A DNA stretch of 64,000 bases from Limiplasma sp031549415. Its GTDB lineage: Bacteria; Bacillota; Clostridia; Christensenellales; Aristaeellaceae. Every line of letters begins with the position of its first letter. Position 1 is the first letter of the stretch. The notes under the pieces were generated by a model. That model was not told the origin of the DNA, made no database searches, and worked only from the letters and a program-made list of their open reading frames with translations. This document shows, one piece after another, positions 5,621 through 12,879 of the stretch. The stretch is from positions 1-64,000 of the forward strand of contig JAVBPU010000014.1 in assembly GCA_031549415.1 (NCBI GenBank). Direction: 5' to 3'. The position numbers and the translations under genes are program-made.

Positions 5621-5837
5621 GCCTTTTTCTCCTTCCTCTGTCGGCCCAGCCCACCATTTGCGGCCTGGCCTCGTATAGTAGGCATGCCTTCCCCCGTTCT
5701 TGCCTTTCCTGGCGGTAGTGCCTGCACTCCCCGTTGTAACAGCGCTTGGGCTTGTCCGGCTCGCCCTTTAGCCCCGGCCAGAGCCAGAGGCATGTGCCGC
5801 AGAGGCGTTTCCCGGGGCGGGGCGATAGGTGCATCAT
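5595..5837 (-). CDS. Small Cys-rich phage-type protein, 80 aa
   Basis: MMHLSPRPGKRLCGTCLWLW is followed by a second cysteine pair (CYNGECRHY) and a basic C-terminus, giving a CxxC...CxxxxC pattern likely to bind zinc. No family is recognised. It overlaps both neighbours (ATGA with the upstream gene, 26 bases with the late-activator-like gene), as in tightly packed phage early operons. Confidence 0.5.
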   Translation of the reverse strand: MMHLSPRPGKRLCGTCLWLWPGLKGEPDKPKRCYNGECRHYRQERQERGKACLLYEARPQMVGWADRGRRKRRDGAANLG

Positions 5838-6076
5838 GGGTCGCCCTCCTCATAAAAATCCGCGTGATTGATCGGGTTCCTGACGCATTCCTGGCAGGCC
5901 TCCCCGTACCTGCCGCCGGGGCGGTGGATGCAGCCGGTGCAGGTGCAGCGGCGCAGGAGGTCCAGCGGGGCGGCGGCGCGGTAGGCAGATAGCTCGATCA
6001 GCATGGCAACCGCGTCGATGTGCCGCAGGTGGCTGCCCCGCTCTAGTCGTTCTCTCGCCCTGTCGATGTCAATCAT
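5834..6076 (-). CDS. Small Cys-rich phage-type protein, 80 aa
   Basis: The start MIDIDRARERLERGSHLRHI at 6076 is chosen because GGAAGGGG precedes it. An N-terminal helix is followed by RRCTCTGCIHRPGGRYGEACQECVRN, a likely zinc site with CxCxxC and CxxC pairs. Function unknown. The gene ends with an ATGA overlap into the next one. Confidence 0.5.
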   Translation of the reverse strand: MIDIDRARERLERGSHLRHIDAVAMLIELSAYRAAAPLDLLRRCTCTGCIHRPGGRYGEACQECVRNPINHADFYEEGDP

Positions 6077-6627
6077 GGTTCCACCCCTTCCGGCTGCACG
6101 CCGCGCCATTGCCAGCCTTTTCCGTTGCAATCATTGTAATCGCGGAGCCCGATACAAGAATCGCTATCCAAGTGTTCGCAACAGGCGCACGGGCTTTCTT
6201 CCTTTAGGTCTGCAACCGCCGCGTCCCTCTCCCTCTCCAACCTAGCGTTCTCCGTCCTCATTCGTTCGTACTCCGCCTTCGCCATCTCCGCCCCCATGGC
6301 CCTCCCCTCAGCCAGCCCAAGCGCCCTGGACAGCTCGTCCACCTGATTCAGCAGGGCGGCGTTCTCGGTGGTCAGGTGATCAAGCGCGGCCTTGAGATCG
6401 TCGATTTCCACATTTTGTAGTGTGATGAAGTTGCCAGCCTCACCGATGGAGGTGTCTTTGCTGCGTTGCGTGTCTCGCTCGTTTCTCACCTCTTGACACA
6501 GATGGTCGATTGTGCCAAGTGCTTCCCGAACAACGCCCGCGATGTCAAAACATAGACCATCGCCACCAGCGTGTAAATCTGCATCAAGTCTCCGCAGGTC
6601 GTCCCGAGTTGTATTAATGTCTCCCAT
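6073..6627 (-). CDS. Coiled-coil protein with C-terminal Cys cluster, 184 aa
   Basis: ATG 6627 has GAGGAGGGC upstream. Residues from about 50 to 145 are predicted long helix (NVEIDDLKAALDHLTTENAALLNQVDELSRALGLAEG..., then NARLERERDAAVADLKEE), so a coiled coil is likely. The tail CACCEHLDSDSCIGLRDYNDCNGKGWQW has five cysteines and may bind metal. Proteins of this plan are common in phage early regions, but none is functionally assigned that I recognise. Confidence 0.55.
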   Translation of the reverse strand: MGDINTTRDDLRRLDADLHAGGDGLCFDIAGVVREALGTIDHLCQEVRNERDTQRSKDTSIGEAGNFITLQNVEIDDLKAALDHLTTENAALLNQVDELSRALGLAEGRAMGAEMAKAEYERMRTENARLERERDAAVADLKEESPCACCEHLDSDSCIGLRDYNDCNGKGWQWRGVQPEGVEP

Positions 6628-6811
6628 CAGCGTTTGCCCTCCTCAGATATTCCCGCATGACCTCGCATGCCACCTCGCAGGCCTTGTTGACGGCATCTAG
6701 CCTCGCTTCTTGGTCAAAGCCGCCGTAGTATTCCGCTTCTATCAATGCATCCCGCGTTGTCTCGGGATCAAGGATGCGGATTGCTTGCTTGATTTCCTTG
6801 ATGTTCGGCAT
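6614..6811 (-). CDS. Unknown small helical protein, 65 aa
   Basis: Starts MPNIKEIKQAIRILDPETTR at 6811 with AAAGGGG upstream; the TTG at 6817 is less likely. It contains YYGGFDQEARLDAVNKACEVACEVMREYLRR, is helical and acidic, and has no known domain. Its stop overlaps the next start, so it belongs to the same leftward operon. Confidence 0.5.
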   Translation of the reverse strand: MPNIKEIKQAIRILDPETTRDALIEAEYYGGFDQEARLDAVNKACEVACEVMREYLRRANADGRH

Positions 6812-7301
6812 GCCCAAGCCCCTTTCGTATCTTTTGCAGCTCCTGCAAAATGTCCATCAACAATGCTGCCAGGCACTCTCCCTCCCCCGACTGGTGCAAA
6901 TGGCAGGCCTGGTGATGGTCGCATGCTTTGCATGGATAGCCGCGCAGGGTATCAAAATAGACATCGGGCGCAAAGCTTTTCATGGCTTCCAGGAACAGCT
7001 TGGAGGCCTCCGTCTCCGACGCGTAACCGCGCCCGCCAATGGCCCAAAGCATGATTTCCCGCGCATCCACTTCTTCCAACGCCCAGCGTTCCAGCGCGTC
7101 GCTGGTGTCCGCCTGCAGGATGCAGTCCCGGCAATACCGGCCGGTTTGGCTCATCGGGCGCCGGCTTGCGGAATGGTCCCCTTCAAAACATCCATCTTCG
7201 CATTTGTACCACTCGCTGCCGCAGCGCTTACAGACCAGGTCCGGGGTCGGCTCACGATATTCAAACCCAGAAATCATAGGGTTTTCAAGCATTTCAACCA
7301 T
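6768..7301 (-). CDS. Multi-zinc-motif phage-type protein, 177 aa
   Basis: ATG 7301 (MVEMLENPMISG) has GGAGGG upstream. Three cysteine groups are visible: CKRCGSEWYKCEDGC near residue 22, CRDC near residue 58, and CKACDHHQACHLH near residue 128. It looks like a protein with several small zinc sites. Function unknown. It overlaps both neighbouring genes in the leftward operon. Confidence 0.5.
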   Translation of the reverse strand: MVEMLENPMISGFEYREPTPDLVCKRCGSEWYKCEDGCFEGDHSASRRPMSQTGRYCRDCILQADTSDALERWALEEVDAREIMLWAIGGRGYASETEASKLFLEAMKSFAPDVYFDTLRGYPCKACDHHQACHLHQSGEGECLAALLMDILQELQKIRKGLGHAEHQGNQASNPHP

Positions 7302-7503
7302 GGTCGTACTCCCTCCATGCCTTGCTGTATCTGTCTCTGGCGATTGCCTCTTGCATTTGGCGCTTGGGGATGCTATCATAATCGTGTAAGTTGTTCTTTG
7401 GGGCTGACGCGGTGCTACGCGGCGGCTCCTCTTTTTTCATACAGTCGCAATGTTCGGCAGGATCAAGGTACGCTCCACATTCATAGCAACGGTACCCCTT
7501 CAT
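7294..7503 (-). CDS. Small zinc-ribbon-like protein, 69 aa
   Basis: ATG 7503 has GGAGGTGAGGG upstream and begins MKGYRCYECGAYLDPAEHCD followed by C, giving a compact CxxC...CxC zinc knuckle at residues 6-21. The rest is charged and helical (QMQEAIARDRYSKAWREYDHG). This type recurs in phage early operons of gut Clostridia as far as I can recall; function unknown. Confidence 0.55.
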   Translation of the reverse strand: MKGYRCYECGAYLDPAEHCDCMKKEEPPRSTASAPKNNLHDYDSIPKRQMQEAIARDRYSKAWREYDHG

Positions 7504-8051
7504 TCCCTCACCTCCAAATGTTCTGCTTTTACCCATCCATCATCCACCCTGGCCCAGCCATCCAGCCAGCCCTTCACCGTCACCTCCTGCCCCTTTTCCA
7601 GCCACCCCAGCCGCTTCCCGTCCGGCCCTACCCGCAGCGCCAGCCTTCCGCCCGTCACCGTGGCCATTTGGGACGGCGCATCCGGCGGCCTGTCGGTCAG
7701 GTAGTCAATGCTGGCCCAGCACTCATCCCCGGCAATCACCAGCTTGGCCCAGGACCCGTCCAGCGCCACCATCACCGCGCTGTCACCGGGATAGAGCTTG
7801 TACACCACTTCGCTGTCACGGTCCGGGGACCAGCGGCAATTGAGATAGCTTTCAGCGGTGCAGTACACGGTGGTTTCGGCGCGGGCGGGGCCTGCTATCA
7901 GGAACATTGCCACCAGCCCAGCGGCCATCATCAGCAGGACCAGGATCACCTTGCGTCTATACTGCCTTTCAAGCCGTTCTAGGGCGCGGGCCTCCTTGGC
8001 CAAGTCGCCCACGGGAAGGGTTTGGGATGGGGGCACGTGTTTCCGGATCAT
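7500..8051 (-). CDS. Membrane-anchored SH3-like protein, 183 aa
   Basis: The N-terminal 34 residues are cytoplasmic and basic. Residues 35-56 form one membrane helix or uncleaved signal anchor (VILVLLMMAAGLVAMFLIAG, then PARA). Two SH3-like units follow outside the cell, NCRWSPDRDSEVVYKLYPGD and LALRVGPDGKRLGWLEKGQE, with terminal tryptophan-rich strands. Bacterial SH3 domains bind peptidoglycan. Its place in a phage-type early operon is unusual; a role at the envelope, such as superinfection exclusion, is speculative. Confidence 0.6.
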   Translation of the reverse strand: MIRKHVPPSQTLPVGDLAKEARALERLERQYRRKVILVLLMMAAGLVAMFLIAGPARAETTVYCTAESYLNCRWSPDRDSEVVYKLYPGDSAVMVALDGSWAKLVIAGDECWASIDYLTDRPPDAPSQMATVTGGRLALRVGPDGKRLGWLEKGQEVTVKGWLDGWARVDDGWVKAEHLEVRE

Positions 8052-8052
8052 A

Positions 8053-8307
8053 TCAATCGCCCCTTAACAGGTAGATGCTGTCTTGCCGCGTTGTTACGAT
8101 CACGGACAGGCCTTTTCGTTTGGCCGTTTTCCACATGGAGTCGTAAACTAACCGACGCGCCTTACCGTCCAGGTTGACCTTCGCGGCGTCATTCCCGCTA
8201 TCGAGAAATTCCCGAAGAATGTCCATGTAAGCTGAACCTGGCTTCCTCCCCCGTCTATGTGTTAGGTTCAAAACTTCGTCTTTCGTGGGTCCAAAATCAA
8301 GCGTCAC
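8053..8307 (-). CDS. Unknown small protein, 84 aa
   Basis: Begins MTLDFGPTKDEVLNLTHRRG. It holds a helical stretch and ends RKGLSVIVTTRQDSIYLLRG, possibly a small winged or alpha-beta fold with a basic surface. It lies between the SH3 protein and the next operon gene. No family is recognised. Confidence 0.5.
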   Translation of the reverse strand: MTLDFGPTKDEVLNLTHRRGRKPGSAYMDILREFLDSGNDAAKVNLDGKARRLVYDSMWKTAKRKGLSVIVTTRQDSIYLLRGD

Positions 8308-8322
8308 TGTGTTGTCCTCCTT

Positions 8323-8550
8323 TCAGGCCTTCCCGGCCTCTTTTGCAATGTGTTCCTCCGCGTCCCCGGCCACGGCTTCCAAACTTGTGGAGGCATGCAC
8401 CTCCCACACCCGCTTGCCCTTGTAGTGCAGTACCCAGACCCAGCGCTGGTCCATGCCGCAAGTCTCTATCCACTGTTTCAGTGCGTAGTCCAGGCGGGCC
8501 CAGTGGGTGTAGTGCACGGGTGATTGGCAGGTCCAGTGGGTCATGGGCAT
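8323..8550 (-). CDS. Unknown small protein, 75 aa
   Basis: Begins MPMTHWTCQSPVHYTHWARL, with AAGGAGG directly upstream. It is rich in tryptophan and histidine (WVWVLHYKGKRVWEVHASTS), ending in an acidic helix. No recognised domain. It overlaps the end of the excisionase-like gene by 10 bases. Confidence 0.5.
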   Translation of the reverse strand: MPMTHWTCQSPVHYTHWARLDYALKQWIETCGMDQRWVWVLHYKGKRVWEVHASTSLEAVAGDAEEHIAKEAGKA

Positions 8551-8762
8551 TCATCCTCCTTCCACCCCATGTATTTTGAAAATGGAATACGTGGAATTTT
8601 TGTTCTGCGTTTTATCCGAATTACTGGAAATCCAAGGGCGTCCCGCCCTTGTTGCGTTTTTGCCATGATAGAAATTGCATATGGGGCGCTTTTTAAAACC
8701 GGCGCAACTTGCGCAGGAGTTAGCACTTCATCGGTCATGGCTGCAATATCGGCTAGGGTCAT
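8541..8762 (-). CDS. Excisionase-like or MerR-type small DNA-binding protein, 73 aa
   Basis: VLTPAQVAPVLKSAPYAISIMAKT fits the first helix-turn-helix of excisionase and MerR-like winged helices. The wing-like part is FPVIRIKRRTKIPRIPFSKYMG. In phages an excisionase or replication-control protein often sits just after cro, as here. The assignment is by pattern and position. Confidence 0.5.
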   Translation of the reverse strand: MTLADIAAMTDEVLTPAQVAPVLKSAPYAISIMAKTQQGRDALGFPVIRIKRRTKIPRIPFSKYMGWKEDECP

Positions 8763-8799
8763 CCTTTACGCCTCACTTCCAACCATTGTATTAATTACT

Positions 8800-9000
8800 T
8801 AAAGTGGTTTTTGTCGGCAAAAAAATATGATCTAATGGTATGCCATACAAGCGGCTCAATTCTTGCATTTGATCAGCTCTTGGAGCTGTTCGTCCCTTTT
8901 CCCAATTAATAATGGTGGTCTTGTCAACCTTGATCTTGTCCGCCACATCTGCCTACCTATATCCCGCGTTGACCCTGGCTGCTTTGAGTGATATGGTCAC
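8800..9000 (-). pseudogene. Cro-like XRE regulator with an amber codon at position 16
   Basis: GTG 9000, with GAGGAGG upstream, gives VTISLKAARVNAGYR, then TAG, then ADVADKIKVDKTTIINWEKG, RTAPRADQMQELSRLYGIPL and DHIFCRQKPL before the stop. The frame is a standard helix-turn-helix repressor, and the TAG falls where a Gln is normal (GYxQxxVAxK). The 3' end is also odd: one extra T in the T6 run would give the more usual ending FLPTKTTLSN. The gene is therefore probably inactive. It faces the repressor gene across a shared operator region, the position of cro. Confidence 0.75.
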
Positions 9001-9030
9001 TTGCCTTTCCTCCTCTCATTTCATAAACAC

Positions 9031-9118
9031 AGCTTACACTACTTAAAGTGGTTTGTAAATACTTAAAGTGCTTTTATTTCGCAAAAATATTGACTTTATA
9101 TTTCTTTAAGTGTATATT
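9031..9118. promoter_or_regulatory. Divergent immunity promoters with repeated operators
   Basis: Rightward: TTGACT (9090-9095), 17 bases, TATATT (9113-9118). Leftward: TTTACA (9054-9059), 17 bases, TAAGCT (9031-9036), weak at -10. ACTTAAAGTG occurs at 9041-9050 and 9061-9070, exactly 20 bases apart, with an inverted near-copy at 9102-9111. One copy falls inside each promoter spacer. Further copies lie at 8798-8807 and, with one mismatch, at 9656-9665. These are probably the binding sites of the 9140 repressor. Confidence 0.7.
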
Positions 9119-9139
9119 AAAATCGGAGGTGAAAAGCAT

Positions 9140-9517
9140 ATGAGTCTGGATGATAATTTGAGGAGCATTTTTGCAAAAAACTTGAATGCGCAACTTGAAA
9201 AGCATGATAAAACGCAGATAGAGGTGGCAGATAAATTAGGGATAAAGCAGTCAACTTTTTCTAGCTGGTGCACGGGCGCAAAAATGCCAAGGATGGACAA
9301 GGTCCAGTCGCTCGCGGACTATTTCGGCGTGATGAAGTCGGACCTGATCGAGGAGAAATTTGCCTCTACGTCAGATGACGAGTTGGCCGAAGAAGTTAAT
9401 GAGGTCATTCGACTGTACCGCGCCGCGCCGGAAGAGATGCGGGCAGCCTTTCGTGGGATGTTAAAAGCCGCCGCGACCACTCAATCAAGCATGGGTGCAA
9501 CTTCAAGAGATAAATGA
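9140..9517 (+). CDS. CI-like XRE repressor, 125 aa
   Basis: ATG 9140, behind GGAGGTG, begins MSLDDNLRSIFAKNLNAQLE. The helix-turn-helix is KTQIEVADKLGIKQSTFSSWCTGAKMPRMDKVQSLADYFG (residues 25-64). The C-terminal half is helical (DDELAEEVNEVIRLYRAAPEEMRAAFRGMLKAAA) and lacks the LexA-type Ser/Lys peptidase, so it is not RecA-inducible in the lambda manner. Placed between a cro-like gene and the integrase, it is probably the element's master repressor. Confidence 0.8.
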   Translation: MSLDDNLRSIFAKNLNAQLEKHDKTQIEVADKLGIKQSTFSSWCTGAKMPRMDKVQSLADYFGVMKSDLIEEKFASTSDDELAEEVNEVIRLYRAAPEEMRAAFRGMLKAAATTQSSMGATSRDK

Positions 9518-9850
9518 TCTCTACTTCTTCCTGGGAATATGAGTCGTTTTCATAGTCCATCCCCCGATCTGGTTCCCAATGATCTTGCCTCATATGCCGC
9601 ACCTCTCTATGTTTTTTAGGGAACGTTTGTTTGTTTTTATAGTGTAGCACAAATCACTTAAAGCGTAAAGTGCAAATTGTTGTATCCGCTTTGAGTGATA
9701 TCACAAAATGTAGGGGTGTTACAGAAGGCCTGCGTATTAGCACAACAAGGAGCCAGCATACTTCTCCAGGAGGTGACTCCATCCCACCTAAGCCGTGCAA
9801 TCTGCCTGTGGGGTTGGCCTACGAACAACACATTCAGGAGGTTGGTTTAT
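9518..9850. other. Gene-poor stretch between repressor and integrase
   Basis: No convincing gene is seen. A repressor-operator-like sequence (ACTTAAAGCG) lies at 9656-9665. GCTTTGAGTGATAT at 9688-9701 exactly repeats 8981-8994, which codes for the start of the cro-like gene. A short leftward frame (MRQDHWEPDRGMDYEN...) overlaps the repressor's 3' end and was not accepted. Confidence 0.5.
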
Positions 9851-10982
9851 TTGAATTGTCGCAAATGCCAAATAGAGCTTCCAGAAAGCGCCATATTCTG
9901 CCCGCAATGCGGCGCGAGGCAGGTCAAAAGCGTCAAAAAAAAAGAACCCATGGAAACGGCCTTGGCAGCGTCTACAGCATCGGGACATCATGGATGGCAG
10001 AGCGTACTATAGGCTGGCAGGCCGTGGAAAAAGAGGATGGCTCTTTTAAGAAAATACGAATTTCTGAGCGAAAGGCTGGCTTTCCCACCAAGCGCGAAGC
10101 CCAGCAATACTTGAACGAACTCTTTCAGAAACAACAACCATCTGGAAAAGCCGTCAACACTATTGCGGAACTCTATGAAATGTATAGAGCGTCCTTTGGT
10201 TTTGAACGGCTCTCAAAAGATAAACAAGGCGCTTATAAAAAGGCTTATGAGCGCATAGCCTCGCTAAAAGATCATAAAATCGACCTTGTGGGTATTCAAG
10301 CGCTCCGAGATATCATTTCTGGTCTCAACTATTACCCCGCAAAATATATAAAAGACCTGATGAGTCACTTATACAAAATTGCCGTGGCAGAGGGGCAAGT
10401 GCAGACCAATCTTTCACAATTCATTGAGTTACCAGAGCTTTACGCAGAAGAAACCACACCATGGAATGAAGATGAAACAAAAGCTCTGTGGACCGCATGG
10501 CGGACGGCGACAGGATCGCCGCTGCTTGCATTCTGATGATTTACAGTGGCATGATGCCCGGCGAACTGTTTGCTCTTGAGCTGCCCATGATCCAATGGGA
10601 CAGAAATGCTATCGTTGGGTGTGGCTTGAAAACAAAAAAGCGCAAAGAGCAGCCCATCGTATTTCCCGACCTCGTCAAACCGGTCCTTGAGGACTTATGC
10701 AATACATCACCATCGGCAAAGGGCAGAGTGCTTGGAATGAACCGGGACAATTTTTATAAAAGTTTTAATGCTATGAAGGAGCGTCTCCGAATTCGCACAG
10801 AAATACGTCCATATTCTGGCCGCCACAGCACTAGCACGAGCTTAGCAGTGGCAAATGTTCCTATAGCCCTGATCGTTGAAATCATGAGGCAGAAAAATTA
10901 TACCACCACGCTGAAACACTATAATCAGCTTGATACAAAAGACCTGGTGGCGGCACTCAACGAGCTAAAGCCCGTTGAGTAA
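9851..10982 (+). pseudogene. int: Tyrosine recombinase (integrase) with N-terminal zinc ribbon and two frameshifts
   Basis: TTG 9851, after AGGAGG, opens NCRKCQIELPESAIFCPQCG, a zinc ribbon. At the A9 run (about 9935-9944) the frame must shift by -1 to continue with RTHGNGLGSVYSIG and the SAM-like core-binding domain. Near 10,498-10,506 a second -1 shift is needed to enter the catalytic domain (ILMIYSGMMPGELFALE...). RPYSGRHSTSTSLA carries the second catalytic Arg and LKHYNQ the nucleophilic Tyr; box I has Met where many integrases have Arg. With two frame breaks it is probably inactive unless the A-run supports frameshifting. Confidence 0.8.
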
Positions 10983-11047
10983 TGTTTGAGTATTAGAACA
11001 TTTTTTAGCTATTTTTTCTACAATTTTTTGTGACGGCAATTGATTGA

Positions 11048-11089
11048 AGAAAAAACCGCCACCCCTTTGATCGTAGGGTTTGGCGGTCT
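11048..11089 (-). terminator. Terminator of the tRNA-Ser transcript
   Basis: On the minus strand, ACCGCCA pairs with TGGCGGT with inner pairing of CCC to GGG, followed by TTTTTT. It lies just beyond the 3' end of the tRNA-Ser(GCU) gene. Confidence 0.75.
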
Positions 11090-11091
11090 TT

Positions 11092-11182
11092 TGGCGGAGA
11101 AGGAGGGATTTGAACCCTCGCTGCACTTTCGCACACTACTCCCTTAGCAGGGGAGCCCCTTCGGCCACTTGGGTACTTCTCC
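11092..11182 (-). tRNA. tRNA-Ser(GCU)
   Basis: 91 bases with encoded CCA. The acceptor GGAGAAG pairs with CTTCTCC, the anticodon loop is CTGCTAA with anticodon GCT, there is the long variable arm of serine tRNAs, and the T-loop reads GTTCAAATC. It decodes AGC/AGU. Its 3' end faces the integrase gene 110 bases away, a common layout for tRNA-targeted elements, but no matching tRNA-Ser fragment was found at the left end. Confidence 0.93.
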
Positions 11183-11225
11183 ATGGTGATCGGCCGTGTA
11201 TGCCCTTGCTTTTCAAAGAAAAAGC

Positions 11226-11314
11226 TGGCGGAGAGAGAGGGATTCGAACCCCCGGTACCTCTCGGTATCACTGGTTTTCAAGACCAGCGCCATCAACCGC
11301 TCGGCCATCTCTCC
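11226..11314 (-). tRNA. tRNA-Ser(UGA)
   Basis: 89 bases with encoded CCA: acceptor GGAGAGA/TCTCTCC, anticodon TGA in loop CTTGAAA, long variable arm, and T-loop GTTCGAATC. It decodes UCA and related codons. It is transcribed ahead of the tRNA-Ser(GCU) gene from the promoter at 11,407-11,435. Confidence 0.93.
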
Positions 11315-11406
11315 ATCTTGTGGGCTCCGCGCCTGGTTTGCCATGCGGCAAACTCCCTGCGTTAACCGGGCAATGCCCTCCCCCAAAGTGGAACCAGCGA
11401 AAAATA

Positions 11407-11435
11407 GTATATCAGTTTCCGGTTTTTACGTCAAC
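11407..11435 (-). promoter_or_regulatory. Promoter of the two tRNA-Ser genes
   Basis: On the minus strand, TTGACG (11430-11435), a 17-base spacer and TATACT (11407-11412), about 90 bases ahead of tRNA-Ser(UGA). The rest of 11,315-11,508 shows no gene. Confidence 0.75.
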
Positions 11436-11508
11436 CTATTTTCTTGGGTATTTTACGCTTTCTTCCATATTTTATGCTTTCCCGGTATTTGAGCGGCTCT
11501 AAACTGCT

Positions 11509-12879
11509 TTATAGAATAAACCGCTTAAAATCCACGGTCACCTCGTCCTTCCCCAAATGGTCCATCACATAGTCCCCATTGATGTTCAAATACACATTGG
11601 GCATATCCTCTCCGCCGGCATTAAAAGAAATGTCCTCCAAAAGCTTCTCAAACACCGCATGCAGCCGCCTGGCGCCAATGTCCTCCTTGGTTTCATTCAG
11701 TACATAGGCCGCATTGGCAATGGCGTCAATGGCGGAATCCTCAAAGGACAGGAACACTTTGTCCACCGATAGCAGCGCCTCATATTGCCGGGTTAAAGCA
11801 TTGTCGGGCTGAATCAGGATGGCTTTGAAATCATCCCGGGTCAGGCTCTTTAGCTTCACATGCACGGGAAAGCGGCCTTGCAGTTCCGGAATCAAATCCG
11901 TCACTTTGGCCACATGGAACGCGCCGGCGGCAACGAACAGGATGAAATCCGTACGCACCGGGCCATACTTGGTGTTGACCGTGCTGCCCTCCACAATGGG
12001 CAAAATATCCCGCTGCACGCCTTCCCGGCTTACATCCGGGCCGTGTCCCCCGGTAGACCGCCCAGCCACCTTGTCAATCTCGTCAATAAACACAATGCCG
12101 TGCTGCTCCGCACGCCGCAGCGCTTCTTCCTTCACGGCATCCTCATCAATCAGCTTGGCGGATTCTTCCTGCAACAAAATCTGTCGGGCTTCCTTCACCT
12201 TCACCCGGCGGATCTTCGTCTTTTTGGGCATCATGCCCCCCATCATATCCCCAATGTTGATGGCGTTGCCGCCCACTTCCAGCTGGGGCGCGCTTTCCTC
12301 TACCTCAATTTCAATCTCCCGGTCCTCCAAGCTGCCGCTTCTCAGCTGCTGTAGCGCTTCGCCTCTGCGGGTGGCGATTCGTTCCTGCTCTTCCGGTGGA
12401 ACCTCCGGCTCTTTCTTACCGCCCAGCAGCAATTCAAACGGGTTGGAGGAGCCGGTTTTTTTGGGCGGATGCACCAGCAGGCTCACCAATCGGTCCTCCG
12501 CCAGCACCATGGCGCGGGTTTCCACTTTTCTGGCGAATTCCTCCTGCACCAGACGGACGGCGTTCTCCATCAAATCCCGGATGATGCTGTCCACATCCCG
12601 TCCCACATAGCCCACCTCGGTAAACTTGGTAGCCTCCACCTTCACAAAGGGGGCGTTCACCAGCTTCGCCAGCCGCCTGGCAATTTCTGTTTTGCCAACG
12701 CCGGTGGGCCCGATCATCAGAATATTCTTGGGGGTAATCTCGTTGCGCATGTCCTCGCTGACTTGCATGCGGCGGTAACGGTTGCGAAGGGCCACGGCCA
12801 CGGCGCGCTTGGCCTCATCCTGCCCGATGATATACCGGTCCAACTCCCGCATGATCTCTCTGGGGGTCAACTCTTTCAT
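11509..12879 (-). CDS. hslU: HslU, ATPase subunit of the HslUV protease
   Basis: 456 residues. HslU is an AAA+ unfoldase that feeds proteins to the HslV peptidase in the cytoplasm. Visible are the N-terminal LTPREIMRELDRYIIGQDEAK, Walker A GPTGVGKTEIARRLA near residue 57, the pore-loop region TKFTEVGYVGRDVDS, Walker B GIVFIDEIDKVA, and the C-terminal RRLHAVFEKLLEDISF. ATG 12879 overlaps the hslV stop by one base (TAATG), so the two are co-translated. Length and motifs are normal. Confidence 0.97.
   Translation of the reverse strand: MKELTPREIMRELDRYIIGQDEAKRAVAVALRNRYRRMQVSEDMRNEITPKNILMIGPTGVGKTEIARRLAKLVNAPFVKVEATKFTEVGYVGRDVDSIIRDLMENAVRLVQEEFARKVETRAMVLAEDRLVSLLVHPPKKTGSSNPFELLLGGKKEPEVPPEEQERIATRRGEALQQLRSGSLEDREIEIEVEESAPQLEVGGNAINIGDMMGGMMPKKTKIRRVKVKEARQILLQEESAKLIDEDAVKEEALRRAEQHGIVFIDEIDKVAGRSTGGHGPDVSREGVQRDILPIVEGSTVNTKYGPVRTDFILFVAAGAFHVAKVTDLIPELQGRFPVHVKLKSLTRDDFKAILIQPDNALTRQYEALLSVDKVFLSFEDSAIDAIANAAYVLNETKEDIGARRLHAVFEKLLEDISFNAGGEDMPNVYLNINGDYVMDHLGKDEVTVDFKRFIL

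Noticed and set aside
8800..9000. Stop-codon reassignment (TAG read as Gln) in the element
   Set aside because: TAG ends another gene in the same element (3640-3642) and the host uses the standard code; a point mutation is simpler.
9405..9650. Leftward frame containing MRQDHWEPDRGMDYEN
   Set aside because: It overlaps the repressor's 3' end in antisense, has a weak ribosome site and no recognised pattern. It remains a faint possibility.
11092..11182. tRNA-Ser(GCU) as the proven attachment site of the remnant phage
   Set aside because: The integrase is adjacent and oriented suitably, but no matching tRNA-Ser 3' fragment was found at the left end, so it stays a guess.
11005..11365. Open frames on both strands over the tRNA-Ser genes
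   Set aside because: They are translations of tRNA sequence and flanks; the two tRNA genes explain the region.
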